From: Kalaharituber pfeilii
Taxonomy: Eukaryota > Ascomycota > Pezizomycetes > Pezizales > Pezizaceae
Reading direction: 5' to 3'
Assembly: GCA_015179045.1 (NCBI GenBank)
Contig: WHUZ01000019.1
Location: 310,001-374,000, forward strand
DNA length: 64,000 bases
Shown: positions 1 to 11,785 of the stretch, one piece after another
How positions within the stretch are numbered: the first letter of the stretch is position 1
How the letters are laid out: the number at the start of each line of letters is the position of its first letter
Made by a program: the position numbers and the translations under genes
Notes under the pieces: model-generated
Databases searched by the model: none
The model's input: only the letters and a program-made list of their open reading frames with translations
What the model was told of the DNA's origin: nothing

Positions 1-263
1 AACCAGCCAGGCCAACGATCAGGCCGCCGTGGCGGAGCTTTTGATGGCCTGGACTGGTCTGAAGCATGTAGGCTAGTTCAGGCCATTCAGGCCAGTTCAG
101 GCAGATCAGTTCAGCTCACGCAAACACTATCAGCCCCAGGTACAAGCTGCGTGCTGAGGGAGTTGTATCATTAAACAGTTCAGTTCACTATGCTGTCCGT
201 TCTTAACTGTGTTCTCGTTGTAATTATCTAAGTAGAAGTGGGCGCCTGCCTAACGCAACTCGT

Positions 264-343
264 AGGTCCTGCCTTTTTTTTTTTTTTTTTTATTTCACTT
301 AACCCCGGTTGCAGCTGTTCGCCATGGCAGGGCAGGTCCTGCC
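264..343 (-). mobile_element. 5'-truncated LINE-B tail with 10-bp TSD
   Basis: A poly-T run is followed by the reverse complement of a 3' tail (ACCCCGGTTGCAGCTGTTCG) that recurs near 12745, 53290 and 60360. The repeat AGGTCCTGCC flanks it on both sides (264-273 and 334-343), so this is a target-primed insertion of about 60 bp, poly-A tail included. No coding part of the LINE is left. Confidence 0.8.
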
Positions 344-928
344 GTCGCAGAGTGCAAGACATTCTCCTTCCACTTTGTGCAGTCGATACCTTCTCAATTC
401 CCTTTCTCAATTTTGCAACTGCAGAACCTAAACTCTGTGAAACTGTCCGTCAAGGATTGTCATGACAAAGTTACATAAACAAGCAACTTGACCTCCGGGT
501 GGCGGTAGCACGATGGGAATTACTCAATTTAGTCAATCATTACGTATACCACATGATCTATAAATACAGACATGTTGCCGCTGTACTGCAGCTGCTAATT
601 GGCAGCGGACATTGCAGGAAGGCAGACTGATTTTGATGACTAAAGGGCAAGTTCAGGTGCTGATTTATTGATGCTATTCAGGTTGATGCAGACCGTGCAC
701 GCCGGTTCTAGAGCATTTCGGTATGTTTTTCAGTGTTTAGACCCTGACAAATATTGACGCATAGCGATTAGGGGCACGTACCCCATGTATTTGTTGCAGC
801 GCCCATTATTCTTTCCGCTTCTATTTATTTAGCCCCGTATTACTCATTCAGATTGAGGTCACATATCACGTGTATTTATTTATTTCCCCCCCTATGTTTT
901 TTCCTTTCGCCATCTATTATTCTTTCAG
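344..928. other. No gene recognised; TATA-like box at 559-566
   Basis: I find no open frame resembling the upstream exons expected for the CBM1 exon that follows. A TATAAATA box lies at 559-566, but the ATG just behind it opens only a few codons before a stop. The pyrimidine-rich run ending in CAG at 926-928 is a good 3' splice site for the next exon. Confidence 0.4.
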
Positions 929-1246
929 AAGTGGCTACACCTACAGCAACCTTAGTATCAACTTCAACCTCTACACCAAGCCTCCCCCAACTTCTGACCC
1001 AATTCCTGGTCCTTCTATCTGGGTGCCATCGGGTGGCAGCACGGGCGGTGGTAATACCGATGGAAGTGTTGCAAAATGGGGACAGTGCGGTGGTCTTAAT
1101 TACAGTGGGCCGACAACCTGCGCTGAGGGTACCTGCGTCAAGGTCAACGACTACTACAACCGTAGGTTTTGCGTCCTGGACTTGCTGAGGCTCTGTTTCA
1201 AGTTTGTCCGGCTACTAACTCAGCATACCACATAGATTGCCAATAA
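929..1246 (+). pseudogene. Orphan C-terminal exons of a CBM1-bearing secreted enzyme, AA9 LPMO-like
   Basis: The exon 929-1161 encodes a stretch ending in PIPGPSIW, as at the end of AA9 (GH61) lytic polysaccharide monooxygenases, then a Gly/Ser/Thr linker, then a fungal cellulose-binding module ([15 protein letters not shown] ... YYN). Intron 1162-1235 (GTAGGT, branch CTAAC, TAG) joins to a mini-exon that completes the codon as His and adds Cys, Gln and stop, exactly as CBM1 modules close. Such modules dock a secreted enzyme on crystalline cellulose. The catalytic domain should lie upstream with its N-terminal copper-binding His, but nothing like it is visible in bases 1-928, so this is probably the surviving 3' end of a deleted gene. 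CBM1 is secure; AA9 is likely; other CBM1-tailed hydrolases are possible. Confidence 0.65.
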
Positions 1247-2773
1247 AACGACCACTCTTCGTGACGGGCGTTTTGACTGTTCCAAGGGCCACGGAACTAA
1301 CTAGAAAGCTCAGTTCCTAGGGGGTTCCTACCTCTTAGAGTCTGGAACGCGGTACATAGGTTTTTGGTTAGTCATGGTATATGTCTACTGTATACATTTT
1401 GTAAATTATCTGGGAAGGATGGAGTTAAGTTTTGTTCAAGGGAGAGTTAAAAGTGTTCGGGGAGTATTAACGAAGTATTTCAAACTTTGCTTGTATCGAA
1501 CAGAATGGTTTCTTTTTCTCAAACTTGTTCGTCTCTGCGTGCGTGCTTGCGCCTGTGCCAAGGAATCCACTTTGGCCTTAAGTGTCTAGAAGTGAAATTC
1601 CAAATGTGTAGATCCTTCTGGCCTTTTGTTCTTTTTTAAAAAAAAACTATCATTACTCACATGCTGCCCTGTGGGCTATGGTGAGAATCCTTTAGGCTTG
1701 TAAGCAGAACCTACGTAGGCTTACTATATTCAAAGAGCTCAAAGCTCTATAGTAATCCAGGCCCGAGGGTAGCCGTAAATGTGGAGAAATAGGACTACAA
1801 CGACTTTAGGAAGAACCTATCAATTGTTATAGTAATTAGGCGTATCGCTTACCGCACCGTGTTCGATCTTGTGCCAGACTCAACTCTCAGCAATCCAATA
1901 ATTACCCTGAGCTGTCCCACCTTCAAGAACACAATATTGACGAACTTTAGTGACATGTACCTGGCTCTTGCACTTGGACTTTGCTTCACGGCCACTTCCA
2001 GGATCCGGAAATGCCCCCAGGCCTAGTACAGGTAAGACTCCATGGGACCCACAATGCCTTGACAGTCGAAATGCATTGACAGTCCCGTCCGTTCTGAAAT
2101 CAATAAAAATCTTGATCCAGGATTAGACCACAGACCTCTAAAAGGGGGCGGCCGGACACACGCAAGTCAAGTCTTATTCAGGTACATGCCTGCCTACTCT
2201 ACCAAATCCTCAATGCACCACCACAACAAACACACGGTTACACACCCAAACTCATCGTCTCTCAACCTCTTGCAAATCTGCCAACTTGAATCCAGCCAGA
2301 TACTTGATAACTAACGCTACGTATTCACTACACACATACCAAAGTCTCGATCCTAGTGTCAAACGCACCAATCCAGCCACTCCTCTATAAACTTATACCC
2401 ACACACATATACATAACCCAACGTACGACCGTCTCCTCCACCAGCAGGAGCAAGTCCCTCCAAACGAACTACGAAACCAGTAGAAAGACCAAAACGAAAC
2501 GGGAAGGAGGGCGAGGCGGACCCCCTGTTGGAACTGATGAGATGGGTGGAGAGATAAGGAACGGGACCAGAGAATTCGACAATTTGACGCCATTTGGTCG
2601 TGATGTTATCGGGTTTAAGCGTTATTTTCCTATCATTATTATTGCCTTCTATTCCCTGCGTACCTGTTCTCGTCATCGGCCTTAGGACTACATACGAGTA
2701 ATGATAACAAAAAAAAACCAAAAATCTAAAAAAGGGCAAACCGGACCAGCACAAAACTACGTAGAATGTAAAT
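1247..2773. other. Non-coding stretch with a decayed LINE-A tail at about 1640-1692
   Basis: No credible gene. Around 1640-1692 an A-run is followed by a reverse-oriented version of the LINE-A 3' tail (CATGCTGCCCTGTGGGCTATGG); I could not find a clear TSD. A short ORF at 2356-2685 has overlapping open frames on both strands and no recognisable motif. Confidence 0.5.
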
Positions 2774-2852
2774 TCCACCAACCCCTTCTCGCCATAGCCC
2801 ATAGGGCGGCATGCGAGTATTGACATATATAAAAAAAAAAATCCACCAACCC
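2774..2852 (+). mobile_element. LINE-A tail microinsertion with 11-bp TSD
   Basis: The conserved LINE-A 3' end (GCCATAGCCCATAGGGCGGC followed by ATGCG) runs into a poly-A tail. The repeat TCCACCAACCC flanks it at 2774-2784 and 2842-2852. The insert is only about 57 bp, so just the last bases of the element were copied. Confidence 0.8.
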
Positions 2853-3072
2853 TCCTAGAAAAATAAAAATAAAAATAAATCTACTCGCAATCATCTAATT
2901 CCTATCACACCTGGATATTTGCCACCATTTTTGGAGCAAGCACATATACTAGCAAGCCAAAACAAGTTTGACGTGGTGCAATGCAAATGGTATCACGACA
3001 CAAGGGCACCAGACTGCCCGTTTGGTCAGATTCAGATGTCAGGATAAAGAGTTCGCCAAGAACAAATAACTT

Positions 3073-3146
3073 GGTTTCGTGGTGTAGTTGGTTATCACGC
3101 CTGTCTAACACACAGGCGGTCCCCGGTTCGAACCCGGGCGAAATCA
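3073..3146 (+). tRNA. tRNA-Val (anticodon AAC)
   Basis: The 74-nt sequence folds into a full cloverleaf. The acceptor stem GGTTTCG pairs with CGAAATC (one G-U), followed by discriminator A at 3146. The D-arm contains TGTAGTTGGTTA; the anticodon stem CCTGT/ACAGG encloses loop CTAACAC with anticodon AAC; the T-arm CCCGG-TTCGAAC-CCGGG is perfect and carries the internal B-box promoter. There is no intron. It decodes GUU/GUC valine codons after A34 editing. Confidence 0.95.
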
Positions 3147-3156
3147 ATCAAAATAA

Positions 3157-3166
3157 TTTTTTTTTT
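3157..3166 (+). terminator. RNA polymerase III oligo-T terminator of tRNA-Val
   Basis: A run of ten T residues begins 10 bp after the discriminator base, the usual pol III stop signal. Confidence 0.8.
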
Positions 3167-5278
3167 GTCCTGTGCTCTTTGATTGTGTGGCTTGACAGCT
3201 AAATGGTAACCCCCGCCACCCAGCCTAAACGACAAGAATAAAAAAAATCCTCCCCATCTCCGCTTTTTTTTACCGAGGGTCATCAAATGACGAGTCGAAT
3301 TGATGGTTTCATCTTGTGTGTATTGAACGGTTCTAGTAAAGCAAAGCTAACTTATAAATGAATGTATGGAAGGGTCTTTTTTTTTTTTTGCGATGCAACA
3401 AACAAATAATCTAGAACGGTCAAGGAGAGGGGGAGGTTGTTGTGGGTGATGTTTATGATACGGAGATTACCCCCCCACACCCGCGATGAGTTTTTTTTTG
3501 AGTGGAAAATTAATTCTCTTCTCTCCCCGCATCTCGGCTTTTTTCCAGACGAGTCGAATTGATGAGTTCCATATTTCTCGAGTGCTTTTATATTTGGATG
3601 GGCTAGAAAGATGACTTGTAGTGAATGTTGTTTTTTTTTGTTTTTTTTGTTTTTTTTCCTTGTCTGTTCATCCACAAACACAAATAGTAACGGTCGAGGA
3701 GGGGGGGAATCAATCAAATGTATGTATATTATATATATAAAAAGCTGATTACGTTATGGGGGAGGGAGAAGGGGGGAGGGGGGAATGGTGATGTTTATGA
3801 TGCGGGGAAAAAACGAGGGTATATTATTAGGTAGTTTAAGGTGATGGATGGACGGGAGGGCTTTACGAGATTATTTGCGTTCAAAGGTTCAATATGTATG
3901 CAGTACCGTGCGATGCACTTAGAACAGTACAGTACCAGGAACTTTTATTTATTTATTTCTTTTTTTTCCCATCTTTCACTTCATTCCCCATTCACGACAA
4001 CGCGACGCACACCACGTGATTTTTACACCAAAACCAACAAACCACATCCCTCAACCACCAGAACCGAATCCTTCTACATGTGCTTTTTTCAGTGGGGGAG
4101 GGAACAAATAAAAATAATGGGGTTATTCTTCATCCCTCTTTTTAATACCTTGAGAAAGAAAACAATCGTGGTCGATTGATTAATCGGCACCATGAGTTTT
4201 GTTTGATGATCTTGGATTGGCATGGGGATTTCCCGATACAAAAAGTGCACCTGGAGGGCGCTTCAACGTTTCGCCATAATGGGTTATAGAAGTTTTCTGG
4301 ATACAGAGTCTCCCTAATATTATCATAAGCTCCTCCTGATAACTGGCTTAATTGTTATTCAATGCCTAGTTGCTATACCCCTTCAAAATCTGCCATTTCC
4401 AGTAATTTGTTTTTTTTTTTCCCTACATAGACAGTTTATTGCAACTAACAAATTTTTCTCTATGAAATTTTTGTGAAAATAACTCCACCCGCTTTCTCAA
4501 GAAACTTTTCTTCCTGATTTGGTAGCTTATAGTAATTATCTTTAGTCAAAGGCAAAATATTGATATTGTTTCTACTATTTTGTTTTATTAAAGGCGGGAA
4601 ATTCAAAGATACTAGTTGGGTATTATAGCGAAAAAAAAAAAAAAAAAAAAAAAAAATGCCAAGGCTATGATAATGTATGATGCGAAATTCATGGAATCGT
4701 AAGTCGCTTCAAAAACATCATTTCTGAAGAAATCTAAGGTGCAGAGGATGATGATTGTTCCTTCATTTTCACCACCCTCCACAAGCTGGATGCCAGATGC
4801 TATTCTGATGGTTGAGATATATGTTGTCGCGCTCGGTCAGTTTTGGTGTAAGACGTGCGTCGGGACGTGGTGTACGTCGAGTTGTTGTGAATTACAGTAT
4901 TGGAGATGTGAAAACCATTTGAAGGTGACATGACATCCATGTAAGTACCCAGGTATGGGATCTGCGGCTGTGTTATCTTTTTTGTCCCTTACTTTTTTTA
5001 CTCTACAACACCACGGAAAAAAAGTTTGGCCCCATCCCCAACACGGCATCCTCTTCCCCGTGCAAATGTTTAGAATATCATACCCCATAGATAAGGTTCC
5101 AGAATACATTGTAGGGCAAAAAGGAAAAGAGAAAAGGGGTAAAAATAATTTATGAGTATCACGGAAAGAGAAAAAAAAAAAAAATGAAAAAATGAACTAA
5201 AAGGATTTAGCCCCTTACCCGCCTCCTCTACTTCCCCGGACTGCCCACGTCCCATTTCTCGTACTCAATGCTTCTATT
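3167..5278. other. Non-coding region with a degenerate duplication and homopolymers
   Basis: The phrase ACGAGTCGAATTGATG occurs at about 3290 and 3549, and GTGATGTTTATGAT at about 3447 and 3789, so the segment downstream of the tRNA is an old degenerate duplication. There are T- and G-rich runs and an A-run of about 27 at 4630-4656. I see no gene. The final part is the 3' flank of acl2. Confidence 0.5.
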
Positions 5279-7457
5279 CTAAGCGCCATACTCCTTCACA
5301 TTGCCAAGGTTCCTACCCAAAAGCGCCATCGGCACGATCCCCGACACGTGCATCTCGGGTCCGTACACCTTCATGTTGAGCTTGAGCTCCTGGCCGACGG
5401 CCTTGATGTTTTTGAGGCCTTCCTGGTAGTTCGGGCCGGCGCGGCGCACCCAGATTTGGACTTTATGCTCGAGGAGGACGGGGGCGAATTCGCGGAGGGC
5501 GCGGATCACGCCCTTGAATGTCGAGGCGACCTATTTATGGTGTTAGAATTTAGGGGTATATTGGAGGGGAGGGGGAGTGCGTACGTTTGTGAAGTTGGCG
5601 ATACCGCCACCGATAAAAAGGATTTTACCATCGGGGTGGATGGGCCCGCGGAGCATTAGGTCGAGCACAGTTCGTGCGTAGTGGTATCTAAGTGGATAAG
5701 AAGTAAAGTCAGTCTTTAGGAGATGGGATTAGTTGAATCTGAAAATGATCGATCCCCAATACGAACGTTTGTGTTTCCGTCGGCGCACCGGAATACTCGC
5801 CATAGTTGGCCAACTCGCTGGCGAAGCCGGAGCTGGCGATGGCGTCAGCATACACGACCGAGGCACCACCACCGGCAACCAAAGTCCAGATCCGTCCCTG
5901 CGGGTTTAGCACGGTCAACTTGAGGGATGCACCGGTCTTTGCGTCCAGAGAGGCGATGTAGCTGTGTAACTCCGTCAGCAGCTGTTACACCTCCGCAATG
6001 GAAAACTGGGGACAACTTACGCTTCCTCGGAGCTAAGCTCACGTCCGAATGGGGCAGGGAATTCCATTGGTGGGCCGGCATCGATGTTAACCTAGGGGAA
6101 AAAATAAGTATGTCAGATTATATTATAGACACTTGACGTCCCAGGGTTGTGGTACCTTGTCGCTTGATACTTGGCCCTCGAGACCAAGGGCCTTCGGGCT
6201 CCGAGCAACAGCCCACTTGGCACCGCACTCAAACTCCGCGGTCTGGTCTAGCTTTGCCGCAAGATCGAGGAAGTAGACCTCGGCGGAGGTCTTGTCTTCG
6301 TTGGGGATGACGACCAGAGGGTTGATTTCAAGGTACGTGAACTGGCACTCTACGTAGACGGCGTACAGGCGGAGGATGAAGTCGACAAGGACGTTGTGTA
6401 CCCCCGACGGTACGTTCTTGAGCAGTGTAGCGGCGATGGTTTCGTTGGATGGGAATCTAAGATAGGAAAAACAAAAGTAAATTCAGTGTGATGTACGTAA
6501 GAAATCAGCTGACCAGGGATATACGAACTGGTTCAAGTCAACTCCAACTAACAGCTTCTCGGCCTTTGAATCGACATCGCCAACATCGACACCACCTTCG
6601 TGAGTGAAGAGTATCCAGTCGCCCTGGTATGCTAGTTAGTTTTAGACCAAGCATCAAATTTTTTTTCCGTCATGTAACATTTTGGATGGTGTTGATGCAT
6701 CCAATCGGAAAAATAAGATGCAAGAAATGACCATCACGGCGGAATACAGGTGAAACTTATGCAGGTACAAAAAGATAAAACCACGGTACTGGGACCAACC
6801 AAAAGGAGAACAGAATGGGATTGTTCCTCGGAAAACGGGAGTAATGGAGGGGGGAGGGTGTTTCTCCGTTTGACCGAAAGCTCGAATGGCAATGGTTACC
6901 CCGCGGGATCTCCGGCACCAAGGATCTCCTCGCATTTCCTCCCCAAAAATGAAACGGCAGCAAACAAGCAAAAAACAAGACGATATTTCAATAACATTAT
7001 GAGACTGCGGGTAACTCACCTCTCGCACGGAGTTGATGTTGATGTAGTACTCCTCTTCACCCTTGTGGGGCACAAATGGCTCCACCAAGAAGCTTCTCAG
7101 AGTACCCTTCACGCCCTCTACGTCAATCACCTTTCCGGCTCGTTCCTCGATCCATTTCCTCGCCTCGGACCATGGCTTGTTCAGAGTCAAAAGTCCGAGC
7201 TTCCCTCGCCGCTTGATCAATTGATCTGGCTTTGCGACAAATCGGGCCTCGGGAGCAAGAAGGAATGGGTATTTGGCCTCCGCAGCATCGAGCACACCGC
7301 TGATACTGCTGTCTGCGGGGAAGTAGATTGAGGCAAGCCTCGGGGGGGCACTGTGTGTTGGTGAGGGGAGCGGCGACTGGGCAATTGGCTTTGCTCGCGT
7401 GAGGTGGTAGGAGAGGATTGCCTTTCCGTCTGCTTCAAGAATCGATTTGGCAGACAT
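5279..7457 (-). CDS. acl2: ATP-citrate lyase subunit 2 (ATP-grasp / citrate-binding subunit)
   Basis: This is the smaller subunit of cytosolic ATP-citrate lyase, which cleaves citrate with CoA and ATP to acetyl-CoA and oxaloacetate for lipid, sterol and acetylation needs. Seven exons fit by splice sites and frame: 7457-7020, 6623-6529, 6456-6156, 6091-6021, 5961-5767, 5687-5585, 5530-5279, giving 484 aa, the family length. The N-terminal ATP-grasp fold carries [10 protein letters not shown] in exon 2 and [10 protein letters not shown] in exon 3; the C-terminal part carries [26 protein letters not shown] and [11 protein letters not shown]. The start MSAK matches the homologous N terminus. Introns 2 and 5 use the unusual donor GTTCGT, forced by frame and family alignment. 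Intron 1 is long (396 bp). It is divergent from acl1. Confidence 0.96.
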
Positions 7458-7705
7458 GGTGCGTGCTGTGCGAGATGCTGGACGGTGAAAGAGGAGCTCA
7501 GGGAGATGGAATTGGGGTGAAAAATAAGAAGCGTAGATCTAGAGTTTACAGGAGGAGGAGGAGGAGGAGGGAGAAGAGGTCTTGAAGCAATGGGGGTGGG
7601 GTGGGGGGATGGGGAGGATGGGAGGAGAGTTTCGGCGTGGATGACGAGAGGTACAGTGAGGCACGCAGCAGAACGGAGGAGGGGAGAGGGGAGGGCGGCG
7701 GGATG

Positions 7706-7735
7706 AGCAGCAGCAGCAGCAGCAGCAGCAGCAGG
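7706..7735. repeat. (CAG)n microsatellite
   Basis: About nine uninterrupted CAG/AGC triplets lie in the leader side of acl2. Confidence 0.85.
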
Positions 7736-7793
7736 CAAGAGCAGCAGTAGCAGCGTTGGCGGACGGGGGCTCTTGCTGAAGAGGGGGATGAGG

Positions 7794-7839
7794 GGATGAG
7801 GGGGACGAGGGGGACGAGGGGGACGAGGGGGACGAGGGG
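7794..7839. repeat. 9-bp minisatellite GGGGGACGA
   Basis: Four to five tandem copies of a 9-bp unit, GGGGGACGA, lie inside the acl1/acl2 intergenic region. Confidence 0.85.
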
Positions 7840-9231
7840 TGCTGCTGCGTCCCGAAGCGAAGTGCACCTTTCTATTTGCTGCCGGAGCTTGCGCTGGCTG
7901 GCTGGCTGGCTGCACCCGGCGCGAGGGGCAGCGAAAAGCAGCGAGACCGACGGCCTCCCCATTGAAGAAAGAAAAGCAGGCGACCCTGGCGACCGCCAAT
8001 TCGCGCGGCCAACAACAGGCGGGGCCCCAACAGCCCACAACAACAGCCAGCGAGCAATCGACAAGCTGCTCTGCCAAAACCCCCGTTTCCGCAATGTGCG
8101 CTGATTTATGGGCGCAGCAGGGGAGGGGATCCCTTTGCTTTTTAGGCCCTGGTTGCGTACCGCAGGAAAGCGGACAAGCGCAAAAAAACGGAGCGAAAGC
8201 CAAACGGTCACTTGTGTGACGTGGTGTGTGACCCCGCTGGCCGCCGGGCTGCGCCGGGCCCGCGTACGCCGCAGCACGGCCTTACCACGCACGGCTAATC
8301 CCCCACACGCAAGCGTGCCAGCCCCTCCCCTTCTCGCTGCTCGACGATTCGGGAACATTGCCCAATTGCTCACCCATTCTAGCATTCCATCGCAGGGTTT
8401 TGTGAGAGTTTGGCCCAAGTCGTTGTTGGGACTTGCGCATTCCCCCTTGCGGCCGTCGCGATCGGCCATTTCCCCAAAGGTGCCCTACGTTCCATCCAGA
8501 ACCGGCATCCCCCTCCCCCCGTCCGACTACGTTGAGTTTTTCGCTCTTCCCAACAGCCCGAGTTCAACAAGTTCCCTGGTCCCGGTGCCAAATGGAAACG
8601 ACAAACCCTGTTTGCGCCAAGCTTCCGCCCTCCTCAACCTTGCGCTGGAGCAAAACAGGAAGCAAGCGTAGGTAGCAGCTATCGGCGTGAGCGTGCTTGC
8701 GTCGATAGAGCAGCGCGAGACCCCATCTCCTCGTCTCCCCTCCTCCCACCCTCACCCGCAATTAGCTTCTGCTGCCTCCTCGTTTCCACGGCGTCGCTTC
8801 CCAAATCCACCCCAATTCTGAACGACCTTCCGTCTGCGTCGACTAAGCTCATTGCTGACACGATTCATTACTCCCGAACTCTCTTTCGGTAACCCTCCCC
8901 ACCCCTCTCCCTTCCCCTCCCCCTCCGCCCCTCCGCCCCTCCTCCCCTCCTCCCCTCCCCCCTCACCTCTGCTTTCATCAACGACATATCCCCCCTCCCC
9001 CTTCCATTCTCCTGACCTGACCTCATACCTAGTTCTTGTTCCTGTCCAATTCTCCTTTTCTGTGAGTCTGGCTCCTTCTGTGCTCCCGGGGCTGCAGGTG
9101 CTAACTTCACACAATCAAGGCTCACTCGAGTTTCTTTAAACCCTCACGACCCACTTCCCCCCACCGCAGAACCAAGTCTTAGCAATTCAGTCGGCTGGGC
9201 GATAGCTGAAGCCACTACAGCAGACGCATCG

Positions 9232-9367
9232 GTATGTGCTCAGTTTTCATGTCCTTGAATGAGGGTAAAAAAAAATCGATTTCAGACTCAGAGATGAAGC
9301 ACACGACACCTCTTGCAGATCTCTACGTCTCATTCGATTGAATTTCGCTTATAACTTGCTTCTGCAG
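9232..9367 (+). other. acl1: Probable 5'-UTR intron of acl1
   Basis: A donor GTATGT at 9232 and an acceptor TTCTGCAG ending at 9367, with an upstream TTATAAC branch-like site, define a 136-bp intron ending 23 bp before the acl1 start codon. It removes no coding sequence. Confidence 0.6.
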
Positions 9368-9390
9368 GAAGTCACCTCTATCCCTCTGTA

Positions 9391-11785
9391 ATGTCGACAC
9401 TCACTCCCGCCGGCGTTGGGGCTTCTGCCAACGACAACATTCGCCGTTTCACGGCACCGTCCCGTCCTCGATCTCCTCCTGCACAGCATACGCTTTTCCA
9501 CCCCAAAACCAGGGCTTTCATCTATGGATTGCAGCCGAGAGCTTGTCAGGGTATGGAGTTCATTCCCCGAGGTGAATTAAAGTTGCATGAGCTAATGAAA
9601 ATTTAGGGATGTTGGATTTCGACTTCATCTGCAAAAGGACGACACCCTCCGTAGCAGGTATCATTTACCCATTCGGTGGTCAATTCGTTTCCAAGATGTG
9701 AGCCCCCTCAATTTCTTATCCGGTTGGCGTGAAAAAAGGTCGAGAGCTAACGCTTGGGAATCATCAAGGTACTGGGGTACATCGGAAACTCTGCTCCCAG
9801 TCTACCAGAGTGTGGAGAAGGCAATGGAGAAGCACCCTGACGTCGACGTTGTATGTTTTATTATCGTGAAACGTGCCCATTCGTAGTGGAGCTAAGCTTG
9901 GGGATCATAGGTCGTGAACTTTGCGTCTTCTCGATCGGTGTACGGGTCAACGATGGAGTTGATGAACCACCCCCAGATTCGAACAATTGCCATCATCGCT
10001 GAGGGTGTGCCAGAACGAGTGAGTCTCCGGAGGTTTGTGACTATATGATGGCAAAATTTCTCGTTACTAATTATCATATGTAGCGAGCTCGTGAAATCAT
10101 GCACCATGCCAAGAAGAATGGTATCACCATCATTGGTCCTGCTACCGTTGGTGGTCTCAAACCCGGATCCTTCAAGATCGGTAACACTGGTGGTATGATG
10201 GATAACATTGTCGCTTCCAAGCTCTACCGCAAGGGTTCCGTTGGTTACGTCAGCAAGTCTGGCGGTATGAGTAACGAATTGAATAACATCTTGGCTCAGG
10301 TCACCGACGGCGTCTATGAGGGTGTTGCTATCGGTGGCGACAGGTACCCGGGAACCACCTTCATTGACCATTTGTTGCGGTAAGTTTACCTCCGCCAAGC
10401 TTTCTAAATTTGGACGGGGTTTGACACTTCCCGCAGATACCAAGCGGACCCCGAGTGCAAGATCCTTGTCCTTCTCGGAGAAGTCGGTGGTGTCGAAGAG
10501 TACCGCGTCATCGAAGCTGTCAAGAACGGACAAATCACCAAGCCAATCGTTGCCTGGGCCATCGGTACTTGCGCATCCATGTTCACTACTGAAGTCCAAT
10601 TTGGCCACGCCGGCTCCTTTGCAAATTCGCAGCTCGAAACCGCCAATGCCAAGAACCAGGCCATGCGTGAGGCAGGTTTCTTCGTCCCGGAGACCTTTGA
10701 GGAATTCCCCGAGGTGCTCAGCAAGGTTTACCAGAATCTAGTCACCAAGGGTGTCATTGTTCCCCAGCCAGAGCCTGAGGCACCAAAGATCCCCATGGAC
10801 TACTCCTGGGCCCAGGAGCTTGGTCTCATCCGTAAGCCAGCAGCGTTCATCTCCACCATCTCCGACGACCGTGGACAGGAGCTTCTGTATGCCGGCATGC
10901 CAATTTCCGATGTCTTCAAGGAAGACATTGGTATCGGTGGTGTCATGTCTCTCCTGTGGTTCCGCCGGAGACTGCCAGATTACGCTTCCAAGTTCTTGGA
11001 AATGGTGCTCATGTTGACTGCCGATCACGGTCCGGCGGTTTCTGGTGCCATGAACACCATCATCACCACCAGAGCCGGCAAGGACTTGATATCCGCCCTC
11101 GTCTCCGGTCTCTTGACCATCGGTGAGCGATTCGGAGGTGCTCTGGACGGCGCCGCCGCGGAATTCACCAATGCCTTCGACAAGGGTCTCAGCCCACGTG
11201 ACTTTGTCGACACCATGAGGAAGCAAAACAAGCTGAGTATGTATTTTATTTTGGGTTTTTTTGTTGATATACAAGGTACTAAATTTCTTTATCTTTAGTT
11301 CCCGGTATCGGCCACAAGGTCAAGTCCCGCAACAACCCCGACCTGCGCGTCGAGCTCGTCAAGGAATTCGTCAAGAAGCGCTTCCCAACCCACAAGCTCC
11401 TCGACTACGCCCTTGCCGTCGAGACCGTCACCACCTCCAAGAAGGACAACCTGATCCTCAACGTCGACGGCTGCATTGCAGTCTGCTTTGTCGACTTGAT
11501 GAGGAACTGCGGTGCCTTCACCGCCGAGGAGGCTGAAGATTACCTCAAGGTAACCCCCCGCCAAATCCTGCTTCATTTCTTTTTACTAACTATATTCTGC
11601 AGATGGGAGTGCTCAACGGCCTCTTCGTGCTCGGCCGTTCCATCGGTCTCATTGCGCACTACCTCGACCAGAAGCGTCTCAGGACCGGTCTCTACAGACA
11701 TCCGTGGGACGACATCACCTACCTCCTCCCGAGCCTCAACACCGGCGCGCCAGGCAACGAGGGAAGAGTCGAGGTCTCGATGTAA
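9391..11785 (+). CDS. acl1: ATP-citrate lyase subunit 1 (CoA-ligase / citrate-synthase-like subunit)
   Basis: This is the larger ATP-citrate lyase subunit, partner of acl2. Eight exons close in frame: 9391-9550, 9607-9697, 9769-9850, 9911-10018, 10084-10379, 10437-11236, 11299-11549, 11603-11785, giving 656 aa. The N-terminal CoA-binding region contains [15 protein letters not shown] and [11 protein letters not shown]; the phosphohistidine motif GHAG lies near residue 303; [12 protein letters not shown] precedes it. The C-terminal citrate-synthase-like part has [17 protein letters not shown] and [14 protein letters not shown]. The first ATG of the open frame starts a short variable leader before NIRRF, as in other fungi. 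The last intron has a TACTAAC branch point. The codon pattern is clean and no damage is visible. Confidence 0.97.

Larger units (their letters stand above)
7458..9390. promoter_or_regulatory. Shared bidirectional acl2/acl1 promoter and leaders
   Basis: The 1.9 kb between the two start codons is the only place for both promoters, so the subunit genes are probably co-regulated. It holds a GA-rich tract next to acl2, CCAAT pentamers at 7996-8000 and 8362-8366, and a long pyrimidine tract at about 8886-9010 of the kind that often precedes fungal transcription starts, on the acl1 side. Long ORFs on both strands here are products of GC- and purine-rich low-complexity DNA. Confidence 0.75.

Noticed and set aside
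7217..8469. Two overlapping long minus-strand ORFs (about 300 codons) in the acl intergenic region
   Set aside because: They run through CAG, GGGGGACGA and GA-rich low-complexity DNA, overlap acl2 exon 1 in another frame and lack any domain.
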